This document shows positions 31,516-45,106 of a DNA stretch of 64,000 bases, piece by piece (the stretch's first letter is position 1; each line of letters opens with the position of its first letter). Both the position numbers and the translations under genes were made by a program. Source of the DNA: Blastococcus sp. TF02-8 (GTDB lineage: Bacteria > Actinomycetota > Actinomycetes > Mycobacteriales > Geodermatophilaceae). The notes under the pieces are model-generated. The model had not been told where the DNA came from. It saw nothing but the letters and a program-made list of their open reading frames with translations, and did no database searches. The stretch lies in NCBI RefSeq assembly GCF_003319175.1, contig NZ_QOHK01000001.1, positions 496,001 through 560,000 on the forward strand, in the 5' to 3' direction.

Positions 31516-33331
31516 GTGACCTCGGCGGCGCAGGAGACCCGGGCAGCGCCGGTGCCGCCGTTCCCCTACCACGCCCGCCCGCCGCAGGTCCTGCTCGCCG
31601 TCGGCGCGGTCCTGCTGGTCAGCGCCGGCGCGACCCTGGCCTCGGCCTACGGCGGGGCCCCTGGTGCGCACCGCCGTGCTGGCGCTGGCCGCGGTCGCCG
31701 CCGCCGTCTCCGTGCGTGCCGACCGCATGGAGCTGCGCAGCTCCGCGGAGACGCTGGCCGCGACCGCCGCCGGCCTGGGACTCGCCGGGAGCGACATCGG
31801 GGGCGCCCCGGCGACGGGGGATCCGCTGCTGCCCATCGGTCTCGCGGGGGTGTTCCTCGCCCTCCACCGCGTCTCCCGCACGCCCGCGGCCTGGCCGCTG
31901 GCCGCATGGGCGGCCGGGCAGGTGGCCGTGCTGCGCTCGCTGGACGCCGTGCCGGAGGTGCTGCGCACCGAGCTCTACCTGGGCGTCTCCCTGGTCGGGC
32001 TGGGCATCGCTCTCTGGGGCCGGCCGCTCGTCGCGCGGCTGACCATGGCGACGACGGCACCGTGGTGGGCGGCCGGGGTGCTCGCCGGCTCGGTCGAGGC
32101 GTGGACGACCCCCGGCGCCGAGCGCTGGCTGGCCGCCGTCCTGGTCACCTCGGCCGGGGCCGGGTTGCTGCTGGCCCGCCTCCGCCGGTCCCTCGACGTG
32201 CTCCTCGGACCGCCCCGGTTGGTTCCTGTGGTGGCGGGCGCGGTCACCGCGGTGGCCGTCACCGGCGCGTGCTCGGCCGGCGGGCCGGTCGCCGTGGCGG
32301 TGGCCGGGTTCGTCGGTGTGCTCGTCGCGGCCGTGGCCGCGGCCGAGCTGACCGGCTGGCCCCGCGGCATGTTCCTCCCGGTGGCCCTCACCGGCGGGGT
32401 GCTGCTCGCGGTCCTGTCGATCGCCCGCCTCGTGGACGGCCGGCACTGGTCGGAGATCGCCCTGCTGCTCCTGCTCACCGCCGTGCCCACCGTGTGGGTG
32501 GCGGCCCTGCGTCCCGACGACCGCCCGGTGGCCGCCCCGACCGCGGTCGGCTGCCTCGCCGGCGCGACATTGCTCGGCCTCCCCGACGGGTGGGCCTCCC
32601 CCACCGTGGTCGCCGCGCTGCTCTCGGGGCTCTACGTGCTGGCCCTGCTCACCGCTGCCATCCTCGACCGCGACTCCCGCCGAGCGACCGCGGTGGCTGC
32701 CGCAGCCGTCGCCGCCACCGCCGTCGTGCTGCTGGTCCTGCACGGGGACCGCGGACTCGTGGCCGCACACCTGGCGGTGCACGGCGTCGCCACGGTGACG
32801 TGGGCCTGGTGGACCGGCCGTCCCGGCACGTCCGCCGACGACGACCTCGACGCCACGGCGGCCTGGCGGGTCGGCGCGGCCCAGCTGGTGCTGGCCGGCT
32901 GGCTCGCCGCCGCGCTGGCCGAGCTCGGGGTGGTCGAGGCCTACAGCCTGCCCGCGGCGGTCGGGCTCCTGCTCGCCGCGGGCCGCGGCCTGGTGCGCGA
33001 CGCGTCCTGGCCGACGTGGGGTCCGGGGCTGGTGATGGCGGCGGCGCCGTCGACAGCGCTCGCCGTGGCGACGTCGGATGCGCTCCGCGGGGTGGTGGTG
33101 CTCGCGCTGGCGGGGGCGGCGACGGTGGCCGGTGGCCGTTTCGGGGTGCGGGCACCGCTGATGGTGGGCGCCGGCACCGCGCTGGTGCTCGCTCTGGGCC
33201 TGGCCGTGCGGGCGCTGCCCTGGCCCGTGGCGACGGCGCTGGTCGTGGGCTGCACCCTGCTCACCATCGGCATGCTGCGCGAGCGCCGACCCGTCGCCGG
33301 CTTCGCCGCCCGCCTCACCGAGCTGCGCTAG
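31516..33331 (+). pseudogene. Polytopic membrane protein (SCO7613-C-terminal-like), interrupted by a 1-nt frameshift
   Basis: From GTG 31516 the frame reads an N-terminal segment ending LLVSAGATLASAYGG. The continuing family-like sequence (RTAVLALAAVAAAVSVRADR and on, more than 15 hydrophobic helices) is in the next frame, to the stop at 33331. Dropping one G from the run 31654-31657 joins them as AYGGPLVRTAVLALA, giving about 604 residues. The long downstream half keeps perfect membrane-protein composition, so decay is recent or the extra base is an assembly error. Translation could also restart at GTG 31664. Function unknown. Confidence 0.7.
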
Positions 33332-33351
33332 CGCCCGGCCCGTCCCGGCGG

Positions 33352-33400
33352 TGTGCGGAAGGGGCGCACTCCCCTCTCGGGAGTGCGCCCCTTCCGCACA
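33352..33400. terminator. 22-bp perfect hairpin, bidirectional terminator
   Basis: Arms 33352-33373 and 33379-33400 are exact inverted repeats with a CTCTC loop. The hairpin sits between the convergent membrane-protein gene and the end of the suf operon. It would form equally well in RNA from either strand. No T-tract is present. Confidence 0.75.
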
Positions 33401-33419
33401 TCGATCAGCTGGGCTCGCG

Positions 33420-33800
33420 TCAGACGCGGAAGCCCAGCGCGCGGAGCTGCTCGCGGCCGTCGTCGGTGATCTTGTCCGGGCCCCACGGCGGCATCCAGAC
33501 CCAGTTGATCCGGATGTCGTCCACCAGGCCGGGGCCGGGGCCGCCGGTCAGGGCCTGACGCGTCTGGTCCTCGATGACGTCGGTCAGCGGGCAGGCCGCC
33601 GAGGTGAGCGTCATGTCGAGGATCGCCACGTTGGACTCGTCGACGTCGATGCCGTAGACCAGGCCCAGGTCGACGACGTTGACGCCGAGCTCCGGGTCGA
33701 CGACGTCGCGCATGGCCTCCTCGACGTCCTCGAGCAGCGCCGACTTGTACGGCGGCAGCGCGGCGGGGGTCTCGTCGGTGGTGGTCTGGTTCTCGGTCAT
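33420..33800 (-). CDS. sufT: SufT-type MIP18/DUF59 iron-sulfur assembly factor
   Basis: This 126-residue protein has a disordered Thr-rich start. The DUF59 core follows: VEEAMRDVVDPELGVNVVDLGLVYGI, with the conserved DPE and LGLVY, then TLTSAACPLTDVIEDQ, with the single reactive Cys. SufT proteins help mature Fe-S proteins, especially under high demand. It is the last gene of the suf operon, and its ATG overlaps the sufU stop. GGGGAGGG precedes the start. Confidence 0.93.
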   Translation of the reverse strand: MTENQTTTDETPAALPPYKSALLEDVEEAMRDVVDPELGVNVVDLGLVYGIDVDESNVAILDMTLTSAACPLTDVIEDQTRQALTGGPGPGLVDDIRINWVWMPPWGPDKITDDGREQLRALGFRV

Positions 33801-34249
33801 GCGGTCCCTCCCCAGGCCCGTGCGGAGGCGTCCTTCAACGCCATCCAGCTCATCAGCGCGCACTTGATCCGCGCCGGGTACTTCGAGACGCCGGCGAACG
33901 CGACGGCGTCCTCCAGCTCGTCCTCGAGCTTCTCGGCGACGGCCGGATCGCCCTTCGCCTGCATCAGGGTCATGAAGTGCTCGCCGGTCTCCAGCGCTTC
34001 GGCCACCGACTTGCCGACCACCAGGTCGTACATGGCCGAGACCGAGGCCTGGCTGATCGAGCAGCCCATGCCCTCGTAGGAGACGTCGGCGATCGTGTCG
34101 CCGTCGACCTTCACCCGGAGGGTCACCTCGTCACCGCAGGTCGGGTTGACGTGGTGCACCTCGGCGTCGAACGGGTCGCGCAGACCTCGCCCGTGCGGGT
34201 TCTTGTAGTGGTCCAGGATGATCTCCTGGTACATCGACTCCAGCTGCAT
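33797..34249 (-). CDS. sufU: SufU zinc-dependent sulfurtransferase
   Basis: This 150-residue protein has the three zinc Cys in VNPTCGDEV, EGMGCSIS and ARIKCALMSW, and an Asp in the GDE position as in the SufU branch. SufU takes sulfur from the SufS persulfide and passes it to SufBCD. Start ATG lies 10 bp after the sufS stop; it overlaps sufT by 4 bp. Confidence 0.95.
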   Translation of the reverse strand: MQLESMYQEIILDHYKNPHGRGLRDPFDAEVHHVNPTCGDEVTLRVKVDGDTIADVSYEGMGCSISQASVSAMYDLVVGKSVAEALETGEHFMTLMQAKGDPAVAEKLEDELEDAVAFAGVSKYPARIKCALMSWMALKDASARAWGGTA

Positions 34250-34259
34250 CAGATGCGCC

Positions 34260-36340
<2,081 letters not shown>

Positions 36341-36351
36341 CTTCTTCTCCT

Positions 36352-36705
36352 TCAGCTGCCGGACGCGATCGGGAGGCGGCCGTCGCTCTCGGTGTCGACG
36401 AGCACGTCCTCCCCTTCCACGCGCACGGGGTAGACGTCGACCGGCTCGGTGGCCGGCAGGTTGGTGGGCTCACCGGTGCGCAGGTCGAAGCACGACCCGT
36501 GCAGCCAGCACTCGATGGTGGGGGCGCCGTCGAAGGTCTCGACGTCGCCCTCGGACAGCGGGACCTCGGCGTGCGAGCAGAGGTCCTGGATCGCATAGAC
36601 CTCGCCCTCGTAGCGGACGACGGCGACGTCGACGTCGGCGAGCTCCACCCGCAGGGCCCCGTTCTCGGGGACCTGGGAGAGCGCGCAGACCCGCTCGAAC
36701 GCCAT
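36352..36705 (-). CDS. Rieske-type [2Fe-2S] ferredoxin of the suf operon
   Basis: This 117-residue protein has the Rieske ligand pairs CSHAEVPLS and CWLHGSCFD. It resembles non-haem dioxygenase ferredoxin subunits. Actinobacterial suf operons regularly carry this gene between sufD and sufC; its exact role, probably electron supply, is not settled. It is separated from sufD by one base. Confidence 0.93.
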   Translation of the reverse strand: MAFERVCALSQVPENGALRVELADVDVAVVRYEGEVYAIQDLCSHAEVPLSEGDVETFDGAPTIECWLHGSCFDLRTGEPTNLPATEPVDVYPVRVEGEDVLVDTESDGRLPIASGS

Positions 36706-36706
36706 G

Positions 36707-38017
36707 TCAGGCGACCTCGACCGGCTGCTCGTCCAGCGCGGGGAGCGCGCCGAGGCGGGCGTCGATGGTGGCCATCAGCCGGTCCTGCAGCGCGTCCACG
36801 CCGATGTGCTGGACGACGTCGGCGAAGAAGCCGCGCACGACCAGACGGCGAGCGGTCTCGGCGTCGATGCCGCGCGAGCAGAGGTAGAACAGCTGCTCGT
36901 CGTCGAACCGGCCGGTGGCGCTGGCGTGGCCGGCGCCGACGATCTCGCCGGTCTCGATCTCCAGGTTCGGCACCGAGTCGGCGCGGGCGCCGTCGGTGAG
37001 CACCAGGTTCCGGTTGAGCTCGTAGGTCTCGGTGCCGGTGGCCGCCGGGCGGATGCGGACGTCGCCGATCCAGACCGTGCGGGCCCCCTCGCCCTGCAGC
37101 GCGCCCTTGTAGAGCACGTTGCTGGTGCAGTTCGGAACGGCGTGGTCGACCCAGAGCCGGTGCTCCTGGTGCTGCGTCTCGTCGGAGAAGTAGACGCCGA
37201 AAAGCTCGGCGCTGCCGCCGGGGCCGGCGTACTGCACGTTGCTGACCAGCCGCACCAGGTCGCCGCCGAGGGTGACCACCACCTGCTTGAAGGTCGCGTC
37301 CCGGCCGACGACGGCGTCGTACTGGCCGCCGTGCACCGCGCCCGGGGCCCACTCCTGCACGGACACGAGCGTGACCTGCGCGCCGTCGCCGACGAGCACG
37401 GTGACGCCGCCGGAGTACTTCGCGAGCCCGCTGTGGTCCAGGACGACGGTCGCCTTCGCGAACGCGCCGACCTCGACGACGAGCTGGCCCCAGACGACCG
37501 GCATCTCACCGGCGGAGTCGCCGCCGGTACCGGCCAGGCCCAGGGTGACCGGGCGGTCCAGCTGGGCCTCCTTCGCCACGCGCACGACGTCGGCGCCGTC
37601 GCTGTTCTGCCGGGTCAGCGCGGCGAGCCGGTCGACCGGCTCGGGCAGGCCCTTGACCAGCGGGTCACCCGCGTCGACCCGGGTCAGCTCGACGCCCTCG
37701 GGGAGGTCGGTCGTCCAGGTGACGCGCGCGTCCGAGGCGGCGCCGTCGAGCAGCGGCTTGATCCGCTTCATCGGCGTGAAGCGCCAGGTCTCCTCGCGAC
37801 CGGTGGGGACGCCGAAGGCGTCCGGGTCGGTGGAGGTGAAGCGCTCGGCCGGCGAGCCGGTCGGGGTGCCGCCGTGCGAGTGCGCGCCGGGGGCGACCGC
37901 GGTCGAGTCGGCCGGGGTGGTCGGCGGGCCCGCCTGGGTCCCGACCCCCTCGCCGAAGAGCTCTCCGGCGAGGACGGCGGACTCGGTCGTGAGACCCGTG
38001 GTGTTCTGGTCGGTCAT
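36707..38017 (-). CDS. sufD: SufD Fe-S scaffold subunit
   Basis: This 436-residue protein has the right-handed beta-helix core shared with SufB. The segment ETQHQEHRLWVDHAVPNC holds the conserved His and Cys, and GAGHASATGRFDDEQLFYLCSRGI ends the core. SufD pairs with SufB on the SufC dimer. Its ATG overlaps the sufB stop by one base (TGATG). Confidence 0.95.
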   Translation of the reverse strand: MTDQNTTGLTTESAVLAGELFGEGVGTQAGPPTTPADSTAVAPGAHSHGGTPTGSPAERFTSTDPDAFGVPTGREETWRFTPMKRIKPLLDGAASDARVTWTTDLPEGVELTRVDAGDPLVKGLPEPVDRLAALTRQNSDGADVVRVAKEAQLDRPVTLGLAGTGGDSAGEMPVVWGQLVVEVGAFAKATVVLDHSGLAKYSGGVTVLVGDGAQVTLVSVQEWAPGAVHGGQYDAVVGRDATFKQVVVTLGGDLVRLVSNVQYAGPGGSAELFGVYFSDETQHQEHRLWVDHAVPNCTSNVLYKGALQGEGARTVWIGDVRIRPAATGTETYELNRNLVLTDGARADSVPNLEIETGEIVGAGHASATGRFDDEQLFYLCSRGIDAETARRLVVRGFFADVVQHIGVDALQDRLMATIDARLGALPALDEQPVEVA

Positions 38018-39459
38018 CAGCCGACGGCACCTTCCATCTGCAGCTCGATGAGCCGGTTGAGCTCGAGGGCGTACTCCATGGGCAGCTCACGGGCGATGGG
38101 CTCGACGAACCCGCGCACCACCATCGCCATGGCCTCGTCCTCGGTCAGACCGCGGCTCATCAGGTAGAAGAGCTGGTCCTCGCTGACGCGGGAGACGGTG
38201 GCCTCGTGACCCATGGCGACGTCGTCCTCGCGGACGTCGACGTAGGGGTAGGTGTCCGAGCGGCTGATGGTGTCGACCAGGAGCGCGTCGCACTTCACGG
38301 TCGACTTGGAGCCGTAGGCGCCCTCGTCGACCTGGACCAGGCCGCGGTAGGAGGTGCGGCCACCACCCCGGGCCACCGACTTCGACACGATGGTCGAGGA
38401 GGTGTGCGGCGCGGCGTGCACCATCTTGGCGCCGGCGTCCTGGTGCTGGCCCTCGCCCGCGAAGGCGATGGAGAGGACCTCGCCCTTGGCGTGCTCGCCG
38501 GTCATCCAGACCGCCGGGTACTTCATCGTCACCTTGGAGCCGAGGTTGCCGTCGACCCACTCCATGGTCGCGCCCTCGTGGGCCACGGCCCGCTTGGTGA
38601 CCAGGTTGTAGACGTTGTTCGACCAGTTCTGGATGGTCGTGTACCGGCAGCGCGCGTTCTTCTTGACGATGATCTCGACGACCGCGGAGTGCAGCGAGTC
38701 CGACTTGTAGATCGGCGCGGTGCAGCCCTCGACGTAGTGCACGTAGGCGCCCTCGTCGACGATGATCAGCGTCCGCTCGAACTGGCCCATGTTCTCGGTG
38801 TTGATCCGGAAGTAGGCCTGCAGCGGGATCTCGACGTGCACGCCCGGCGGCACGTAGATGAACGAGCCACCCGACCACACGGCGGTGTTCAGCGCGGCGA
38901 ACTTGTTGTCGCCGGACGGGATGACCGAACCGAAGTACTCGCGGAACAGGTCCGGGTGCTCCTTCAGGGCCGTATCGGTGTCGAGGAAGATGACGCCCTG
39001 CTCCTCGAGGTCCTCACGGATCTGGTGGTAGACGACCTCGGACTCGTACTGAGCGGCGACACCCGCGACCAGCCGCTGCTTCTCCGCCTCCGGGATGCCC
39101 AGCTTGTCGTAGGTGTTCTTGATGTCCTCCGGCAGCTCCTCCCACGAGGTGGCCTGCTTCTCGGTGGAGCGCACGAAGTACTTGATGTTCTGGAAGTCGA
39201 TCCCCGACAGGTCCGAGCCCCAGTCGGGCATGGGCTTGCGGTCGAAGAGCTTCAGTGCCTTGAGACGGCGGTCGAGCATCCACTCGGGCTCGCTCTTGCG
39301 CGCCGAGATGTCGCGGACGACGTCCTCGCCCAGGCCGCGGCGCGCGGAGGCACCGGCGACGTCGGCGTCGGCCCACCCGTACTCGTAGCGGCCGAGCTGC
39401 TCGATCTGCTCGTCCTGCGTCAGCTGCGTGGCCGTGGCCGGCTGCTGCGTGCTGGTCAT
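38017..39459 (-). CDS. sufB: SufB Fe-S scaffold subunit
   Basis: This 480-residue protein has the family block FINVPPGV-like [40 protein letters not shown] with the conserved Cys, and [21 protein letters not shown] near the end. It is the scaffold on which the nascent cluster forms. Its ATG overlaps the sufR stop by 4 bp, so the regulator is the first gene of the operon. Confidence 0.96.
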   Translation of the reverse strand: MTSTQQPATATQLTQDEQIEQLGRYEYGWADADVAGASARRGLGEDVVRDISARKSEPEWMLDRRLKALKLFDRKPMPDWGSDLSGIDFQNIKYFVRSTEKQATSWEELPEDIKNTYDKLGIPEAEKQRLVAGVAAQYESEVVYHQIREDLEEQGVIFLDTDTALKEHPDLFREYFGSVIPSGDNKFAALNTAVWSGGSFIYVPPGVHVEIPLQAYFRINTENMGQFERTLIIVDEGAYVHYVEGCTAPIYKSDSLHSAVVEIIVKKNARCRYTTIQNWSNNVYNLVTKRAVAHEGATMEWVDGNLGSKVTMKYPAVWMTGEHAKGEVLSIAFAGEGQHQDAGAKMVHAAPHTSSTIVSKSVARGGGRTSYRGLVQVDEGAYGSKSTVKCDALLVDTISRSDTYPYVDVREDDVAMGHEATVSRVSEDQLFYLMSRGLTEDEAMAMVVRGFVEPIARELPMEYALELNRLIELQMEGAVG

Positions 39460-40259
39460 GCGGGCGTCCTCTCCCGGTCGTTCGTGGGGGTGGTGCTGGT
39501 GCTGGTGGGCGCGCTCGCGGGCGCTGCTCGCTCACCTCGTACAGGGCGTGCGGGGGCCGATCTGTTCCCCGTCCGCAGGGGTCCTGGGATGTGTGTGGTG
39601 CAGATCCCGTCACCGTGGGCGATCGTCGCCAGCCGCTGCACGTGCGTGCCCACGAGCCGGCCGATCACCGCCGTCTCGGCTTCGCACAGCTGGGGGAACT
39701 CGGCCGCCACGTGCGCCACCGGGCAGTGGTGCTGGCAGAGCTGCCCCCCGCTGGAGATCGCGGAGGCCGAGGCAGCGTAGCCCTCGGCGGTGAGCGCGGC
39801 GGCGAGCGCCTGGGCCCGGTCCACCGGCTCCCCCGGGTGCGCGTTCACCGCTCGCTCGACGGCGTCGGATGCGCGCCGCTCCAGGCCGGCGAGCTGCTGC
39901 TCCGCGACGGCCCGGACCGCGTCGGGGCCACCCACGCCGGCCACGTAGCGCAGCGCGGTGAGCGCCAGGTCGTCGTAGGCGTGCGGGAAGGTCGACCGGC
40001 CGGCGTCGGTGAGGTGGAAGCTGCGGGCGGGACGGCCACGGCCACGCTGGGCGTCGCGCACCTGCCGCTCCTCGACCCGGCCGGTGGCGACCAGGGCGTC
40101 GAGGTGCCGGCGGACCGCGGCGGGCGAGATCCCGAGACGCGCGGCCAGCTCGGCGGCCGTCTGGGGTCCGTGCTCGAGCAGCAGGCCGCTCACGCGGTCG
40201 CGGGTACGCCCGTCGTCGGCAGATGCCGACGGCCTGAGCTGCGCCGCGAGGGATTCCAC
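39456..40259 (-). CDS. sufR: SufR Fe-S-sensing transcriptional repressor
   Basis: This 267-residue protein has an N-terminal winged HTH ([21 protein letters not shown], about residues 34-54) and a C-terminal cysteine region [16 protein letters not shown]...LCEAET...DGICTTHIP. The spaced Cys are those that hold the cluster in SufR. A 40-residue Ala/Pro/Ser/Thr tail is additional. Holo-SufR represses its own operon; an operator matching the mycobacterial consensus covers the GTG start at 40259. Confidence 0.93.
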   Translation of the reverse strand: MESLAAQLRPSASADDGRTRDRVSGLLLEHGPQTAAELAARLGISPAAVRRHLDALVATGRVEERQVRDAQRGRGRPARSFHLTDAGRSTFPHAYDDLALTALRYVAGVGGPDAVRAVAEQQLAGLERRASDAVERAVNAHPGEPVDRAQALAAALTAEGYAASASAISSGGQLCQHHCPVAHVAAEFPQLCEAETAVIGRLVGTHVQRLATIAHGDGICTTHIPGPLRTGNRSAPARPVRGERAAPASAPTSTSTTPTNDRERTPA

Positions 40260-40270
40260 AACACGAGTGT
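40256..40270 (-). promoter_or_regulatory. SufR operator
   Basis: On the minus strand the sequence is ACACT-CGTGT-TGTGG, nine of ten matches to the ACACT-N5-TGTGA site I recall for mycobacterial SufR. It overlaps the sufR start codon and lies just downstream of a TAGGAC -10-like box (40271-40276), so bound repressor would block transcription start. Confidence 0.7.
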
Positions 40271-40289
40271 GTCCTAAATCGAGGACCGC

Positions 40290-40308
40290 GCAAGCAAGGC
40301 CAACCTAA
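40290..40308 (-). promoter_or_regulatory. Possible IdeR/DtxR-like iron box upstream of sufR
   Basis: The minus strand starts TTAGGTTGG and shares 12 of 19 positions with the IdeR consensus palindrome. The first half (TTAGGTT) is perfect and the second half is poor. It sits at about -30 to -45 relative to the likely sufR start. Confidence 0.3.
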
Positions 40309-40408
40309 GAAGTGGGCCGTGCGGACGCCGTCGTGATCAGCCTCACCGCTGCGGCGTGACGCCCCTCTCCCCGGCCCGGTCGGGACGGGACCTCCGGCCG
40401 CTGCGGCC

Positions 40409-40414
40409 TAGCAT
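40409..40414 (+). promoter_or_regulatory. -10 box TAGCAT, leaderless promoter of ctaA
   Basis: TAGCAT ends 6 nt before the GTG at 40421; no ribosome site is present. Confidence 0.5.
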
Positions 40415-40420
40415 CGGACC

Positions 40421-41365
40421 GTGCCGCTGCTGCCCGCGTCGTTCTCCGCCCGCGTGATCTCCGGGCTGGCCCTGGCCAACGCGATCGCCAACGGGCTGAT
40501 CGTCGTCACCGGCGGCGCGGTGCGGCTCACCGGCTCCGGGCTGGGCTGCCCGACGTGGCCGCGCTGCACCAGCGACAGCTTCGTGGCGACGCCCGAGCTG
40601 GCCGGCCACGGCGTCATCGAGTTCGGCAACCGGCTGCTCACCTTCGTGCTCGCCGCGGTCGCCGTCGCGACGGTGGTGGCGGTCTGGCGCTCGCCGCGCC
40701 GCGACCTCCGCCCCCTCGCCGTCCTGACCTTCCTGGGCATCCCGGCCCAGGCGCTCCTCGGTGGCGTCACCGTGCTCACCGGGCTGAACCCGTGGACGGT
40801 GGCCGCGCACTTCCTCGTCTCCGCGGTCCTCGTCGCGCTCGCCACCACCCTCTGGCTGCGCTCGCGGGAGCCCGGGGTCGGTCACGTCCTGGTCCGCCGG
40901 CCCTTCGAGCTGCTGACGTGGGGCATCGCCGCCGTCACCGCGGCGGTGCTGGTGGTCGGCACGGTCGTCACCGGCAGCGGGCCGCACAGCGGGGACGTCG
41001 ACGACGCCAAGGTCCCGACCGGCGACCGGATCGGGATCGACACCGAGCTGATCAGCCAGCTGCACGCCGACGTCGTCTTCCTGCTGATCGGCCTGACCGT
41101 CGCGCTGCTGGTGGCGCTCCACGCGACCGACTCCCCCGGCCGCGTGCGCCGGGCGGCCCGCGACCTGCTGGTCGTCGAGCTCGCGCAGGGCGTGGTGGGG
41201 TACGTCCAGTACTTCACCGACCTGCCGATCGCGCTGGTTCTGCTGCACATGGCCGGCGCGGTGCTGATCACGGCGTTCGCCGCCCGACTGGTGTGGTCCG
41301 TGAACGGCCCCGCCTCGGACCTCCCGCTGGACGCCCGCGCTCCGCAGGCCGCCGCCACCCGCTGA
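40421..41365 (+). CDS. ctaA: Haem A synthase (COX15/CtaA family)
   Basis: This 314-residue membrane protein has eight predicted helices. It has GAVRLTGSGLGCPTWPRC (the regulatory Cys pair), HGVIEFGNRLLT with the haem-ligand His and conserved Glu, NPWTVAAHFLVS, QLHADVVF and LLHMAGAV, supplying the four haem-ligand His. It oxidises haem O to haem A for cytochrome aa3 oxidase. ctaB, encoding the preceding step, lies convergent just beyond the 93-aa gene. Confidence 0.93.
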   Translation: MPLLPASFSARVISGLALANAIANGLIVVTGGAVRLTGSGLGCPTWPRCTSDSFVATPELAGHGVIEFGNRLLTFVLAAVAVATVVAVWRSPRRDLRPLAVLTFLGIPAQALLGGVTVLTGLNPWTVAAHFLVSAVLVALATTLWLRSREPGVGHVLVRRPFELLTWGIAAVTAAVLVVGTVVTGSGPHSGDVDDAKVPTGDRIGIDTELISQLHADVVFLLIGLTVALLVALHATDSPGRVRRAARDLLVVELAQGVVGYVQYFTDLPIALVLLHMAGAVLITAFAARLVWSVNGPASDLPLDARAPQAAATR

Positions 41366-41372
41366 TCGACCG

Positions 41373-41654
41373 TCAGGCGCGCAGGACGAGGACGACCAGC
41401 GGTGACCCGTCGGCGGCCTCCCAGCGACCAGCGCTGAATCGCTCGGTGCGGGCGTCCGCCCACGCCGGCCAGGCGTCGTCCTCGTCGTGCCAGAGCAGCC
41501 GCCCACCCGGCAGGTAGGTGACCACGGGGCAACCGGACTCGATCAGCGCCTCGACCCCGGCCCGGTCCAGCGCGACGCCGGTCATCGAGTAGGTGCGGCG
41601 GTCGGCGCCGACCAGCTGCCCCATCCGGGCGTTGGCGAGGTCCTGCCTGCTCAC
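41373..41654 (-). CDS. Hypothetical 93-aa protein coupled to ctaB
   Basis: I do not recognise this protein. It is acidic, with no membrane helix, one Cys (ESGCPVV) and several Trp (LLWHDEDDAWPAWADAR). The GTG start forms a GTGA overlap with the ctaB stop, arguing that it is translated. It converges on ctaA with a 7-bp gap. Confidence 0.6.
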   Translation of the reverse strand: MSRQDLANARMGQLVGADRRTYSMTGVALDRAGVEALIESGCPVVTYLPGGRLLWHDEDDAWPAWADARTERFSAGRWEAADGSPLVVLVLRA

Positions 41655-42583
41655 ACGATGGCGTCGACGATGATCGCGACCGAGAGCAGTGACAGGTACG
41701 AGATCGAGACGTGGAACAGCGTCATCGGCTTGAAGTCCCCGCCGCGCTTGATCCGGGCCAGGAGCCGGTGCGACTCCACGACGAACCACCCGCTGAGCAG
41801 CGCGGCCGGGATCGCGTACCCCAGCCCGATGCCGTAGCCGGCGGCCACCGGCCACAGCAGCAGCGACACGGCGGCGGTCGCCCAGGCCCAGGCGACCGAC
41901 TGCCGGCCGACCGACAGCGCGGTCGTCACCACGGGGAGCATCGGGACGTCGGCGCGCGCGTAGTCGTCCTTGAACCGCAGCGCGAGCGCCCAGAAGTGCG
42001 GCATCTGCCAGCAGAAGACGATCCCGAAGATCACCAGGGCCGGCCAGTCGAGGGAACCGGTGACCGCGGCCCAGCCGATGAGCACCGGCGCCGCACCCGG
42101 CACCCCGCCCCACTCGGTGCTGCGGCGGGTGTGCCGCTTGAACACCATCGTGTAGAGGACGGCGTAGTAGAAGATCGCCGCCGCCGAGAGCGCGGCGGCC
42201 AGGGGCGTCGTCGTCACCAGGAGCAGGACGATCGAGCTCACCGTCAGGGCGAACCCGAACACCAGCGCCGCCCGCGGGGTGACCTCGCCGGTGACCAGCG
42301 GGCGCTTCTGGGTGCGCTGCATCAGCCGGTCGATGTCGCGGTCGAAGTAGCAGTTGAAGACGTTCGCCGCCCCGGCGGCGAGCGTGCCACCGACCAGCGT
42401 CCAGAACAGCAGCGCGAGCGACGGCCAGCCGCGGTCGGCGACCATCATCGCCGGCACGGTCGTGATGAGCAGCAGCTCGATGATCCGCGGCTTGGTCAGC
42501 CCGACGTAGGCGCCGACCCGCGCCCGGAGGCGGGTGGCGAGACGGGGAGCGGGGGCGGCGGTGCGCTCGGACAGCGCCGTCAC
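41651..42583 (-). CDS. ctaB: Protohaem IX farnesyltransferase (haem O synthase)
   Basis: This 310-residue UbiA-type prenyltransferase has nine helices. It has the Asp-rich motif NVFNCYFDRDIDRLMQRT and the second motif region FKDDYARADVPMLP; YVGLTKPRIIELLLITT is the usual start. It converts haem B to haem O. The GTG at 42583 has GAGGG upstream; the extra 38 residues of the longer frame are not family-like. Adjacent to tkt as in mycobacteria. Confidence 0.95.
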   Translation of the reverse strand: MTALSERTAAPAPRLATRLRARVGAYVGLTKPRIIELLLITTVPAMMVADRGWPSLALLFWTLVGGTLAAGAANVFNCYFDRDIDRLMQRTQKRPLVTGEVTPRAALVFGFALTVSSIVLLLVTTTPLAAALSAAAIFYYAVLYTMVFKRHTRRSTEWGGVPGAAPVLIGWAAVTGSLDWPALVIFGIVFCWQMPHFWALALRFKDDYARADVPMLPVVTTALSVGRQSVAWAWATAAVSLLLWPVAAGYGIGLGYAIPAALLSGWFVVESHRLLARIKRGGDFKPMTLFHVSISYLSLLSVAIIVDAIV

Positions 42584-42663
42584 CGGGTGCCCTCGTGCGC
42601 GGTCGCGCGCGGGCAGCAGGGCACCACGGGATCCCTTCGAACCGGGGGGGAGGAACGCGGCCC

Positions 42664-42669
42664 ATGGTA
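42664..42669 (-). promoter_or_regulatory. -10 box TACCAT for ctaB
   Basis: TACCAT on the minus strand would give a leader of about 74 nt before the ctaB GTG. No clear -35. Confidence 0.35.
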
Positions 42670-42715
42670 GCCCCGCCCCGGTTCGAGCCAGCCGCACGGC
42701 GTGACCTCGGATGAC

Positions 42716-42721
42716 TAGGGT
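42716..42721 (+). promoter_or_regulatory. -10 box TAGGGT for the tkt-pgl operon
   Basis: TAGGGT at the left end of the tkt leader would place transcription start near 42728, giving about 130 nt of untranslated leader with a CCGCCGGC/CGCCGGCGG hairpin. A TTG/ATG-started frame inside it (42721-42966) overlaps tkt out of frame and is not convincing. Confidence 0.4.
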
Positions 42722-42859
42722 TGATCACGTTGATGCCGCGCGTGGAGCGGGTAGGGGCGACGACGGCGACACCCGTCGCGTCCCGCCGGCACGTCCGCCG
42801 GCGGCCGACCGCCCGTCCGGGTGCATCGTCAGGCCTACCTCGAGGGAGACACCGACCAG

Positions 42860-45073
<2,214 letters not shown>

Positions 45074-45106
45074 ACCTGCACCACCCGAGCCCGAAGGGCA
45101 TATGAC

